The notes under the pieces: generated by a model
Databases searched by the model: none
Told to the model about the DNA's origin: nothing
Seen by the model: the letters and a program-made list of their open reading frames with translations, nothing else
Origin: Psychrobacter sp. P2G3
GTDB taxonomy: Bacteria; Pseudomonadota; Gammaproteobacteria; Pseudomonadales; Moraxellaceae
Direction: 5' to 3'
Assembly (NCBI RefSeq): GCF_001593285.1
Contig: NZ_CP012529.1
Location: 1,860,001-1,924,000, forward strand
DNA length: 64,000 nt
Program-made: the position numbers and the translations under genes
Shown: positions 26,899 through 35,305 of the stretch, one piece after another
How positions within the stretch are numbered: position 1 is the stretch's first letter
Layout: each line of letters opens with the position of its first letter

Positions 26899-28074
26899 AT
26901 GAAAAAATCAGTTCAAACCATTTTAAATCAAGTGGGACTTACCGCTTTAATTGCAGCATCATTGATATCTGCAACAGTACAAGCAGCAGACAGTAATGAT
27001 CGTCTAAAAATTACTATTGATAAGCAAGCCAAATTACTAATGAAGGAGCATAATATTCCAGGGATGGCTTTCAGCGTTATTATTGATGGCAAATCACATT
27101 TTTATTATTATGGTTTGGCTGATAAAAAAGCTGGCAAACCTGTGTCAGAAAACACCATTTTTGAGCTAGGATCTATCAGTAAGACCTTTGCAGCTACCTT
27201 AGCCAGTTACTCTGAACTAAATGGCACACTGGCATTAGAAGATACGGCTTACAAATATATTCCTTACCTAAAAAACAGCGCCATTGGCAATACTAGGCTT
27301 ATAAACTTGGCCACTTATTCGGCTGGTGGTCTACCCCTACAAGTTCCTGATGAGGTTAAAAACTATAAGGAGTTACTGCGTTATTATAAGTCTTGGCAGC
27401 CTGTCTTTCCTGTCAACTCAAAGCGTCTATATTCCAATACCAGTATAGGACTGTTTGGTTATATATCAGCACTGAGTATGGACTCTAATTACACACAGCT
27501 GATGGAAGGAAAAATACTGCCGTCACTCAATATGCCAAATACCTTTGTCAATGTTCCTAATGACAAAATGGCGGATTATGCGTTTGGTTATAATGCTGCT
27601 GGAGAGCCGATAAGAGTTAATCCTGGCATGTTAGACGCCGAAGCTTATGGTATTAAATCCACCATTTCAGATATGACGCATTTCATGGCTGCGAATATGG
27701 GTCTTGTGCCATTGGATAAAGATATCCAGCAAGCGTTAGACAATAATAGAAAGGGTTACTATCAGGCGAGCACTTTTACACAAGGTTTAGGATGGGAGAT
27801 GTATCCTTACCCTACTAAGCTGGATACCTTGCTTGAAGGTAATTCAATGGAGGTGGTGCTAAAGCCTCAAACCATTACGACAAACAATCATCCAACGCCT
27901 GTTTTAAACAACGTATGGGTTAATAAGACGGGCGCTACCAATGGGTTTGGCGGCTATATCGCTTATATTCCTGCTAAAAAATCAGGCATTGTCATTCTGG
28001 CAAATAAAAACTATCCAAATGCAGATAGGGTCAAAGCTGCATATAAGATTTTAGAGAGTGCGATGACTCATTGA
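26899..28074 (+). CDS. ampC: Class C (AmpC-type) serine beta-lactamase
   Basis: A 391-residue exported protein with a signal peptide ending near ATVQA (residue 29). Class C active-site motifs are present: S92-I-S-K95 (nucleophile and general base), Y178-S-N180 and K343-T-G345. Class C proteins typically have YAN or YSN at the second position and KTG at the third, and length matches. It should hydrolyse cephalosporins in the periplasm; the spectrum cannot be read from sequence alone. No divergent ampR regulator lies upstream, so expression is probably constitutive or controlled elsewhere. A terminator follows 50 bases downstream. Confidence 0.93.
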   Translation: MKKSVQTILNQVGLTALIAASLISATVQAADSNDRLKITIDKQAKLLMKEHNIPGMAFSVIIDGKSHFYYYGLADKKAGKPVSENTIFELGSISKTFAATLASYSELNGTLALEDTAYKYIPYLKNSAIGNTRLINLATYSAGGLPLQVPDEVKNYKELLRYYKSWQPVFPVNSKRLYSNTSIGLFGYISALSMDSNYTQLMEGKILPSLNMPNTFVNVPNDKMADYAFGYNAAGEPIRVNPGMLDAEAYGIKSTISDMTHFMAANMGLVPLDKDIQQALDNNRKGYYQASTFTQGLGWEMYPYPTKLDTLLEGNSMEVVLKPQTITTNNHPTPVLNNVWVNKTGATNGFGGYIAYIPAKKSGIVILANKNYPNADRVKAAYKILESAMTH

Positions 28075-28125
28075 TTGAGCATGAGTCACAAAGCAACCTT
28101 ATGCAAAATAGCTTTATAAGTTATT

Positions 28126-28154
28126 AAGAACCCAGCTAAATGCTGGGTTCTTTT
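28126..28154. terminator. Terminator between convergent genes
   Basis: AAGAACCCAGC and GCTGGGTTCTT form a perfect 11-bp stem with TAAAT loop and a T run, just after the beta-lactamase stop. Confidence 0.88.
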
Positions 28155-28165
28155 ACATCTAACTT

Positions 28166-29050
28166 TTAAGAGCAGCCTTCGACCAGATAAATCGCTTCTG
28201 GTATACCAATATCAATACTCTCTACCTGACCTTTTAATAGGTTTTTATTGTCTGCTGTCCATTCAGTCGCTTTAATTTGATAGTCATTAAGCTTTTGACC
28301 GCCCTTGATATGATATTCAATCTGTATAGGCATCTTGTGCCCTTTATTATCAAGCTTAACGTCTTCGTCTTTTAACCACTCTCCTTGTTCATTTTCTTTG
28401 ATAACTTCAAAATTCACATTAGCAATCAGATTATAGTAATAGCCATCAACTGCATATTTATCAACTTCGTAAATAAGGTCATTATTATGTGCTTTCATAA
28501 CCTCTTTGACTGAATCACCGACGTTAATACCTGTATAAAGCGACATGGTTGGATCCTGAATAGTAATTAGTGCAACCTTGTCATTTATAATCTGATATAG
28601 CACAGAGGCACGTTTACCGTACTTTTCATCTACATAATTTAGTTTTTCATTACTCACGTAATAGCATTGTTCGTTATTGCCACCCTCTCTCGTAAGTCCT
28701 AAATCACTGAGTATTTTAGGAGTAATAACTTGCCCAAAGCTTAACTTCTGATAACCTGATAGGCCTACCACTTTCTCATCAGGTAAATTTGTTCCTTTAG
28801 TACTTTGCTCTTCGCTTACCATTGAAGCATTTGTCGGTGTTATGTTTTTGGGCGATACAACATCTATCTCAACAATATCTTTATCTGTATCACTAGTCTG
28901 TGAATTCACATCGTTAGAAGCCATATGGTTATCAGATGATAAACTCTGTGAGTCACAGCCAGTTATCAGCTGCATACTACCGACAATAACAGTAAAGAGT
29001 AATATGAATTTGGTCATTAAAAAAAGTGACTTTTGATGAAAATTTGACAT
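28166..29050 (-). CDS. Putative lipoprotein of unknown function
   Basis: A 294-residue protein with a hydrophobic segment FILLFTVIVGSMQ and lipobox LITGC. After a Ser/Asp/Asn-rich stretch of about 80 residues comes a globular part with YQKLSFGQVITPKILSDLGL, CYYVSNEKLNYVDEKYGKRA and VGDSVKEVMKAHNN, ending IYLVEGCS. The two non-lipidated cysteines (in NEQCYY and VEGCS) could form a disulfide. The start at MSNFHQ is supported by AGGAGAG 7 bases upstream; a TTG- or ATG-led extension to 29083 lacks that. I do not recognise a named family. Downstream of a bestrophin gene on the same strand with a 114-bp gap. Confidence 0.7.
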   Translation of the reverse strand: MSNFHQKSLFLMTKFILLFTVIVGSMQLITGCDSQSLSSDNHMASNDVNSQTSDTDKDIVEIDVVSPKNITPTNASMVSEEQSTKGTNLPDEKVVGLSGYQKLSFGQVITPKILSDLGLTREGGNNEQCYYVSNEKLNYVDEKYGKRASVLYQIINDKVALITIQDPTMSLYTGINVGDSVKEVMKAHNNDLIYEVDKYAVDGYYYNLIANVNFEVIKENEQGEWLKDEDVKLDNKGHKMPIQIEYHIKGGQKLNDYQIKATEWTADNKNLLKGQVESIDIGIPEAIYLVEGCS

Positions 29051-29164
29051 CGCTACTCTCCTAATATGAGTCTGTTGATACATAATCTCTACTCTATCAG
29101 AAGTTCAACTTAACTATTGTAATAAGCTTTTGACAGCACAGTATTTAAAATGTCGAATACCTAT

Positions 29165-30091
29165 CTATTCTAGATAACCGTTTTTGGGAGCGATATCAGG
29201 CGGAAGATCGGTCTCTCCCAGTGCTTCTAGTAAGTTGATTTCGATAGTGCGTGACAAAGCAGTCAGTGGCAATTGATTGGCAGCCAAGCCAAAAGGCTCT
29301 TCCAACTCTTCACTAAGGACATCTAGACCGAAAAAAGTATAGGCAATTACCGCACAAATTAAAGGGGTCGCCCAGCCTAGTGAGGATACCAAGCCAAAAG
29401 GCAACATAAAGCAATACAGGTAGGTAGTACGATGCACTAAGAGCATATAAGCAAATGGCAGCGGCGTGTTATGAATACGCTCACAGGCGGCCAAGACAAT
29501 CGTCATAGAAGTAAGACGCTCGTCCATGTTTTGTATCATCTGCTCCGATGATAAGCACTGACGCCGACTGTCTCCGAGTTTTTTCCCCATCAGGCGCATC
29601 AGATAATCGGGCAAGTTCTGCGTCTGGCGCATGCTCGCATGATGTATTGGTTCGACAAAACGCTCGACATCCTCCCAAGGCGAAGTACCACGAAGCCGGT
29701 GGCGTACAGCATGAGTAAAAGCAATAGTCAGGTGAATCATTGAACGCTGGGTGTCTCGCCCAGTCTCATCATCTTCATCTATAAAAGAAAGCAGCTGGCG
29801 AGTTAGGCTGCGGGCATCATAAACTAGCTGACCCCATAAACCGCGAGCTTCCCACCAACGCTGATAGCTTGCATTGTTACGGAAGCCAAGAAACAGCGAT
29901 AAGGCGACCCCAAGCAAGGTAAAAGGAGCCGTACTATAAGATGGGAATGACAAAGGAAACTCGTGCTGAACAATCGTTATGAGTGTACTAAGCAAGGTGA
30001 CTAGCAAAATCTGCGGATAGATCTTCGGGATGATTGAGCCGCGAAGGGTAAAGAATATCTTGAGGGCATTGGGTGTTTGCCGGACAATCAT
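29165..30091 (-). CDS. Bestrophin-like family protein (YneE/UPF0187)
   Basis: A 308-residue membrane protein of the bacterial bestrophin family: LGVALSLFLGFRNNASYQRWWEARGLWGQLV (here given in part, about residues 63-93) is the signature region, with the RWWEAR motif, followed by HAVRHRLRG, and later PFAYMLLVHRTTYLYCFMLP and DVLSEELEEPFG. Bacterial homologues form pentameric ion channels in the inner membrane; selectivity (often sodium) is known only for a few. Monocistronic appearance, with about 480 bp of non-coding DNA upstream. Confidence 0.85.
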   Translation of the reverse strand: MIVRQTPNALKIFFTLRGSIIPKIYPQILLVTLLSTLITIVQHEFPLSFPSYSTAPFTLLGVALSLFLGFRNNASYQRWWEARGLWGQLVYDARSLTRQLLSFIDEDDETGRDTQRSMIHLTIAFTHAVRHRLRGTSPWEDVERFVEPIHHASMRQTQNLPDYLMRLMGKKLGDSRRQCLSSEQMIQNMDERLTSMTIVLAACERIHNTPLPFAYMLLVHRTTYLYCFMLPFGLVSSLGWATPLICAVIAYTFFGLDVLSEELEEPFGLAANQLPLTALSRTIEINLLEALGETDLPPDIAPKNGYLE

Positions 30092-30488
30092 GTTAGCTTC
30101 CTAGCGAGATGGTCTGTAAGCGCAGTATTAATTATAGGCTGTGTTTCGAGTACAGAGTTGCAAACTATACATTGGCATCATAGTATAGGTAATAATTGAT
30201 TAAAAGCTCTTAAATAAATGTTTATTAATCGCATCCATTAAAAGTAGTCCAACTGCTCAACATTGTAAAAAATAGCGACAAATCATTGACTACCTGTTTG
30301 ACTATTCCTATCTCCTCAAAAAAATTGATAGAACAGCGCGCGCGTAAACGCCAACACTTCTGCTACATTAATAATGTATTACCCTAGCCCTCCCAGCACT
30401 TGAATAATATCCAAATGCCACTATAAATAGTGAATACAGCTACCGCACATAACAAATGTACTAATCCAAAAATTACATCAACCAAAGA

Positions 30489-30511
30489 ACTGAGCGAGTC
30501 TCAGCTTTTTT
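30489..30511 (+). terminator. Terminator-like hairpin upstream of the YbeD-family gene
   Basis: CTGAG and CTCAG flank a five-base CGAGT spacer, followed by CTTTTTT-like sequence, resembling the end of the rpoD terminator. It lies about 58 bases before the start of the DUF493 gene within a 477-bp gap (30092-30568) that has no gene. It may be a leader attenuator, the end of a small RNA, or a relic. Only a 5-bp GC-containing stem, so moderate support. Confidence 0.45.
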
Positions 30512-30568
30512 GATTTTGCGGAAACCAATATTAAAACCAATATTTTCATAAAAAATAAGGATACCATC

Positions 30569-30949
30569 ATGACTGATGACCCAAAAGACACCAGTAATCA
30601 AAACCAAGCGCCCAAAAAAGATGTCAAAGTCACTGAGCTAGTCGCCAACGACGGTATCTTAAAAGGCAAAAAAACTGACGTGCAAAACCCTGAGCTTTGG
30701 GAGTTCCCGATGGACTACCCAATGAGCATCATCGGTCATGAAGGCGAGCATGAGACCTTACTCAATGAAGTCAAGCTTATCCTTGGTAGCCAGTTCCCAG
30801 AGTTCGATTTGGCATCTATGGAAGTAAAACCTTCAAAAACAGGTCGTTTTCATTCGGTACGGGTCAATTTATATTTAACTACCGTTGAGCAAGTGAACAT
30901 CTTATATGCCTCACTTGATGAAGCAAAAACCGTACGCATGGTGGTATAA
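30569..30949 (+). CDS. YbeD/DUF493 family protein
   Basis: A 126-residue cytosolic protein. After a hydrophilic N-terminal 40 residues, the DUF493 core follows: WEFPMDYPMSIIGHEGEHET, LGSQFPEFDLASMEVKPSKT, and GRFHSVRVNLYLTTVEQVN, ending in YASLDEAKTVRMVV. E. coli YbeD, an ACT-like fold protein of about 87 residues, lacks the long N-terminal lead. It is often beside lipB; here it stands alone before nrdA. Function unresolved in the family. Confidence 0.88.
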   Translation: MTDDPKDTSNQNQAPKKDVKVTELVANDGILKGKKTDVQNPELWEFPMDYPMSIIGHEGEHETLLNEVKLILGSQFPEFDLASMEVKPSKTGRFHSVRVNLYLTTVEQVNILYASLDEAKTVRMVV

Positions 30950-31455
30950 ACTCGTACGCTAAAGTTAAAAAACAAATTTAACGTTTCAATACCGCAATCG
31001 TCACTCATATGGGTGGCGATTTTTTGTAGTCTCAGGTACAATCACCACCGCTATTATTATCGTGATTACGGCTATTATTAGTAGTTAGTTTGTCGAGTAA
31101 TAAAAATAAAATGACAACTACTTTTTTACAAAAAATTTTATTATTTGAGTCAATCGCGTCTAACCCTTATCCCATCGTCCTTTGCTAAATTTTGGACACG
31201 CTACAACCTCACAGCAACATAGTTTCACTCTAAAATCAATATAGCATTTTCAAAATTTTCCCGCTATATTGTGCCTACTTACTAACAAACACGCTATATC
31301 TAGTGCTCAGTGGTTTTATTCATCACTATGAGCAGCGGTATGCTTTTGTCTAAAAAAACTTCAGCGATCGTAACACCTTGTTATAGCGTAATAAAAAACT
31401 TTGCTAGATTTAATCTACGCAGGGTAAATATCAGCAATCAATAATAGAGGGTAAC
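30950..31455. other. nrdA upstream region
   Basis: A 506-bp gap carrying the nrdA promoter and two candidate NrdR boxes (31261-31306). GAGGGTAAC gives a ribosome site just before nrdA. No other gene is seen. Confidence 0.6.
31261..31306 (+). promoter_or_regulatory. Two candidate NrdR boxes upstream of nrdA
   Basis: Against the NrdR consensus ACACWATATATWGTGT, 31291-31306 reads ACGCTATATCTAGTGC with a good match in the core. 31261-31276 reads CCGCTATATTGTGCCT, a weaker match. The two boxes start 30 bp apart, about three helical turns, the paired arrangement known for NrdR repression of ribonucleotide reductase operons. They lie about 150-195 bp before the nrdA start. Confidence 0.6.
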
Positions 31456-33732
31456 ATGACACATATCGATAAGATTCAAGTGACCAAACGCGACGGACGT
31501 TTAGAGCCTATTGATTTAGATAAAATTCATAAGGTTATCGCGTGGGCAGCTCATGATTTAGATAATGTGTCTGTATCACAAGTTGAGCTAAAGTCGCACA
31601 TTCAGTTTTATGAAGGTATCAAAACTCGTGACATTCACGAGACCATCATCAAATCTGCTGCTGACCTAATCTCTGAAGATACCCCTGACTATCAATATTT
31701 AGCCGCGCGTTTGGCTATCTTCCACCTACGCAAAATCGCTTACAACAGATTTACCCCGCCGCACCTATTTGATCATGTAACCACCCTGACCAATGCCGGC
31801 AAATATGACGAGCATATCCTAGCTGATTATAGCCGTGCTGAGTTTGATGAGTTAGAAGAGTATATGGATCACTGGCGCGATATGAACTTGGCTTATGCTG
31901 CGGTTGAGCAGATGGCTGGCAAATACCTCGTGCAAGATCGCGTCACCAAGACGGTCTATGAGAGCCCGCAGTTCTTATATATGCTCGTCGGCATGTGTCT
32001 GTTTAGCCGTTATGATAAATCAGAGCGTCTCGACTACGTTAAACGCTTCTATGATGCGACTTCACAATTCAAAATCTCTCTGCCAACGCCAATCATGTCT
32101 GGTGTGCGTACGCCATCGCGTCAGTTTAGCTCGTGCGTCTTGATCGAATGTGGTGATAGCCTAGATTCTATTAATGCTACCACCAGCGCCATCGTACGTT
32201 ATGTCTCACAGCGTGCTGGTATCGGCATCAACGCTGGTCGTATTCGTGCCCTTGGTAGCCCTATCCGTGGCGGCGAAGCGCAGCATACGGGTTGTATCCC
32301 ATTCTACAAATTGTTCCAAACTGCGGTGAAATGCTGCTCACAAGGTGGCGTGCGTGGCGGTGCTGCGACATTATTTTACCCAATATGGCATCTAGAAGTT
32401 GAGTCGTTATTGGTACTCAAAAACAACCGCGGCGTTGAAGACAACCGTGTCCGTCATATGGATTACGGCGTACAGCTAAACAAAACCATGTATACCCGCC
32501 TAATCAAAGGGCAAGACATCTCGCTATTCTCACCAGGTGATACCCCTGGCTTGTATGATGCGTTCTTTGAAGATCAAGACAAGTTCGAAGAGCTATACAC
32601 CAAGTACGAGAATAACCCAAGCATTCGTAGCCGTCAAATCCCAGCGGCAGACTTGTTTAGCCTGATGATGCAAGAGCGCGCCAGCACTGGTCGTATCTAT
32701 ATCCAAAACGTCGATCATTGCAACACTCATAGCCCATTTGACCCGACGGTCGCGCCGATTCGTCAGTCAAACCTATGTATGGAAATTGCGCTACCGACTA
32801 AGCCACTTGATAACATCAATGACGAAGAAGGCGAAATCGCCCTTTGTACGCTATCAGCAGTTAATTTGGGTAAAGTTGAAAACGTCAGCGATATCGAAGA
32901 ACCGGCCGAGCTCATCGTGCGTGCGCTTGATGCCCTACTCGATTATCAAGACTATCCGGTAAAAGCTGCGCAAAACGGCAGTATGCGTCGTCGTACATTG
33001 GGTGTTGGCGTGATTAACTATGCTTATTACCTTGCCAAAAATGGCGTACGCTATTCAGACGACAGCGCCTTAGGCCTGACCCATCAAACGTTTGAAGCGC
33101 TACAGTTTTATCTCTTAAAAGCGTCAAACAAATTGGCAAAAGAGCAAGGCGCGTGCCCTGCCTTTAATGAAACGACTTACTCGCAAGGTATCTTGCCGAT
33201 TGATACCTATAAAAAAGACTTGGATAAAATCTGCCAAGAGCCGCTACATCTCGATTGGGAAACGCTACGCACTGAAATTACCACTCACGGTCTGCGCAAC
33301 TCTACCCTAACCGCCTTGATGCCTTCTGAGACTTCTAGTCAGATTGCCAACGCTACTAATGGTATCGAGCCACCACGCGGTCTAGTCTCTATCAAAGCAT
33401 CAAAAGATGGCATCTTAAAGCAAGTCGTTCCTGATATCGGTACGCTTAGACATCAGTACGAGCTGCTATGGCAAATGCCAAACAATGACGGTTACCTAAA
33501 GCTGGTCGCTGTTATGCAGAAGTTCGTTGATCAAAGTATCTCTGCCAATACCAACTACGATCCAGTTCGTTATGAAGGTGGCCGTGTACCAATGAAGATA
33601 TTGCTAAAAGACTTGCTAAACGCATATAAGATGGGTGTGAAGACGTTGTACTACCATAATACTCGTGATGGTGCGAACGATGCGCAAGCAGATATGGAAG
33701 ATGATTGTGCTGGTGGGGCTTGTAAGATTTAG
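31456..33732 (+). CDS. nrdA: Class Ia ribonucleoside-diphosphate reductase, alpha subunit
   Basis: A 758-residue large subunit that reduces ribonucleoside diphosphates. The N-terminal ATP-cone begins IQVTKRDGRLEPIDLDKIHK and holds the overall activity site. The catalytic barrel includes SSCVLIECGDSLDSI (redox Cys), AGIGINAGRIRALGSPIRGG and QSNLCMEIALPT (Asn-x-Cys-x-Glu radical site), and LTALMPSETSSQIANATNGI. The C-terminus DCAGGACKI has the mobile cysteine pair. Length matches E. coli NrdA (761). nrdB is not immediately downstream: 2.9 kb of accessory DNA intervenes. Confidence 0.97.
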   Translation: MTHIDKIQVTKRDGRLEPIDLDKIHKVIAWAAHDLDNVSVSQVELKSHIQFYEGIKTRDIHETIIKSAADLISEDTPDYQYLAARLAIFHLRKIAYNRFTPPHLFDHVTTLTNAGKYDEHILADYSRAEFDELEEYMDHWRDMNLAYAAVEQMAGKYLVQDRVTKTVYESPQFLYMLVGMCLFSRYDKSERLDYVKRFYDATSQFKISLPTPIMSGVRTPSRQFSSCVLIECGDSLDSINATTSAIVRYVSQRAGIGINAGRIRALGSPIRGGEAQHTGCIPFYKLFQTAVKCCSQGGVRGGAATLFYPIWHLEVESLLVLKNNRGVEDNRVRHMDYGVQLNKTMYTRLIKGQDISLFSPGDTPGLYDAFFEDQDKFEELYTKYENNPSIRSRQIPAADLFSLMMQERASTGRIYIQNVDHCNTHSPFDPTVAPIRQSNLCMEIALPTKPLDNINDEEGEIALCTLSAVNLGKVENVSDIEEPAELIVRALDALLDYQDYPVKAAQNGSMRRRTLGVGVINYAYYLAKNGVRYSDDSALGLTHQTFEALQFYLLKASNKLAKEQGACPAFNETTYSQGILPIDTYKKDLDKICQEPLHLDWETLRTEITTHGLRNSTLTALMPSETSSQIANATNGIEPPRGLVSIKASKDGILKQVVPDIGTLRHQYELLWQMPNNDGYLKLVAVMQKFVDQSISANTNYDPVRYEGGRVPMKILLKDLLNAYKMGVKTLYYHNTRDGANDAQADMEDDCAGGACKI

Positions 33733-33751
33733 ATTCAAGCTCGAAATAAAT

Positions 33752-33783
33752 GATGCAGATGAAACCCTAGTTTAATCTGCATC
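33752..33783 (+). terminator. Hairpin after nrdA
   Basis: GATGCAGAT and ATCTGCATC pair over 9 bp, continuing after a mismatch with AAAC and GTTT around a CCTA loop. It begins 20 bases after the nrdA stop. The trailing sequence TCTATTTCT is only partly T-rich, so it may be a weak terminator or a 3'-end protection hairpin. Confidence 0.55.
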
Positions 33784-33835
33784 TCTATTTCTAAGACTCG
33801 TAGTGACCTTATCATCTAATAAAGCGAGGTAACTT

Positions 33836-34789
33836 TTGAATTTATACAAATATAGAGAGTTGAATGAGTTTACACGTGAATCTTTGAAAGAAAACTATTT
33901 TTGGGCACCTTCAAAAGAAACATTGAACGACCCATGTGAATGCTACTATTCTACTGAATCTTATGACAAGATCATGTCTTTTACTGCTCTGTTAAATATA
34001 AGTGAAAGTAGAAGCGCTCTTAATAATAGTTTCGATAATGTTCAAGAGATGGTTAAAGCCTTAGGTATTTTTTCGCTCAGCAAATCTTACAATATCTCTT
34101 CTTTATGGGCTAGCTATGCAAAAAACCATACAGGAATTTGTATTGAATATTACTTAGAAGATTTAATTAGTAAAAATAATGGTCTTTATCAATGTTTTGA
34201 TGTGGTGTACTCAGATACTCCCCCTGATATCGGAGTTGAAGATATTAACAGCGATACTCTATTACAAAAAATGATTGGCACTAAACATTTTGACTGGGAT
34301 AAAGAACAAGAATTTAGAATCGTTTGTGATAATCAGGGCAAAAATCATTATCGTTCTGATGCTGTTTGCGGCATAATTTTTGGGTTAAAAACACCTGATG
34401 AAAGCAAAAATGAGCTTATGAAGCTACTACGTAATAGAGATATTAAGTTCAAACAAATAGTAAACGATGGTAAAAGCTATGGTTTACATACACAAGATGT
34501 TGTTAATCCATATGATGGAGAAGTAAATTTAATTAATCATGAGAAAATAGATTTCGGAGATATAGTTCCAGATGAAGCTTATATAAGAGAAGATCACAGG
34601 GTATTTATTCCTTATCTATATAAGGTAGCTACGCTAATGAGATCTTACCCAGATTGTATCGAGATATTTAATATGGACTTCTCAGAAACTTCGACAGTCA
34701 AAGATCCTATAATTTATGTGAATTTCAAAGAAAAAGAATCAGTTTATCCTTACAGTAAGAAAATTTTTCATATCAATAATATGATATAG
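33836..34789 (+). CDS. DUF2971 family protein
   Basis: A 317-residue protein starting at TTG, preceded by GAGGTAAC. It opens MNLYKYRELNEFTRESLKEN and YFWAPSKETLNDPCECYYS, then ALGIFSLSKSYNISSLWASY, AKNHTGICIEYYLEDL and FDWDKEQEFRIVCDN. This matches the DUF2971 pattern (Tyr-Lys-Tyr start, F-x-x-P-x-x-LNDP, W-x-x-YA-x-x-H-x-G-x-CI-x-Y, K-x-x-x-W-x-x-E-x-E-x-R). The C-terminal 90 residues (from about NPYDGEVN) look like an addition to that domain. Function unknown. Codon use is more AT-rich than nrdA and nrdB around it, suggesting acquisition. Confidence 0.8.
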   Translation: MNLYKYRELNEFTRESLKENYFWAPSKETLNDPCECYYSTESYDKIMSFTALLNISESRSALNNSFDNVQEMVKALGIFSLSKSYNISSLWASYAKNHTGICIEYYLEDLISKNNGLYQCFDVVYSDTPPDIGVEDINSDTLLQKMIGTKHFDWDKEQEFRIVCDNQGKNHYRSDAVCGIIFGLKTPDESKNELMKLLRNRDIKFKQIVNDGKSYGLHTQDVVNPYDGEVNLINHEKIDFGDIVPDEAYIREDHRVFIPYLYKVATLMRSYPDCIEIFNMDFSETSTVKDPIIYVNFKEKESVYPYSKKIFHINNMI

Positions 34790-34809
34790 CTCTTGTAACT
34801 AAAACAAGC

Positions 34810-34840
34810 GTAGGGTGGATTAGCATAAGCGTAACCCACC
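34810..34840 (+). repeat. GTAG-headed palindromic repeat 1
   Basis: GTAG followed by GGTGG ... CCACC: an imperfect palindrome of REP type (tetranucleotide head plus hairpin) 20 bases after the DUF2971 stop. Confidence 0.65.
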
Positions 34841-34906
34841 GGATGATTAAAAAAATAAATTGGTAAGCTACTTATTGTCTCAATCCTCTATGAGGATCAA
34901 GCAAGC

Positions 34907-34935
34907 GTAGGTTGGGTGGAGCTTGCGACACCCAA
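34907..34935 (+). repeat. GTAG-headed palindromic repeat 2
   Basis: GTAGG followed by TTGGGTG / CACCCAA with a GAGCTTGCGA loop. Same head and layout as repeat 1. Confidence 0.65.
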
Positions 34936-34952
34936 AGATTTTAATTGATAAT

Positions 34953-35010
34953 AGAAAATCCTATTTAAAGGATTTTCCTTGCGAGCCTAATGAAGCAATG
35001 CTTCATTTTT
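34953..35010 (+). repeat. Double-hairpin element, copy A
   Basis: AGAAAATCC ... GGATTTTC is followed by CTTGCG and a second palindrome TGAAGCAATGCTTCA, then a T run. GAGCC at 34983 and GGCTC at 35013 can close an outer stem. A diverged second copy lies at 35349-35400 with the same order of parts. Confidence 0.65.
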
Positions 35011-35067
35011 ACGGCTCTCAGGTCTCGTCCCTCGACACCAACTTACCTTTAGATCGTAGCGGTTGTT

Positions 35068-35137
35068 GTAGGCTGGGTTTTTAACCCAGCATTGTAACTT
35101 TGCAAGAGTAAGATGCTGGGTTAAAAACCCAGCCTAC
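35068..35137. repeat. Inverted pair of GTAG-headed palindromes (repeats 3 and 4)
   Basis: Repeat 3 (35068-35090) is GTAG plus a palindrome CTGGGTTTTTAACCCAG. Repeat 4 (35115-35137) is the same unit in reverse. Including flanking AT, the 25-base arms 35068-35092 and 35113-35137 are exact reverse complements, separated by 20 bases. This is the paired, outward or inward arrangement known for BIME-type REP elements. Confidence 0.85.
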
Positions 35138-35179
35138 GCAAAAATATATTCAACTTTAAAGTTAATTTTGGCTCGTGAT

Positions 35180-35245
35180 GTAGGGTGCGTTCCACGCACC
35201 AATAATTTGAAAATTGAGTTTAACGGTGCTTAAAAAGCACCCTAC
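35180..35245. repeat. Inverted pair of GTAG-headed palindromes (repeats 5 and 6)
   Basis: Repeat 5 (35180-35200) is GTAGGGTGCGTTCCACGCAC plus C. Repeat 6 (35225-35245) reads GGTGCTTAAAAAGCACCCTA plus C, the same type of unit inverted with a different loop. TGTAGGGTGC (35179-35188) and GCACCCTACA (35237-35246) are exact reverse complements. Confidence 0.8.
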
Positions 35246-35305
35246 AAAATAAGCATGAATAGCAATATTTATAAGAAAGGCAAGCTAAGCCCTAACAAGG
35301 TCGTT

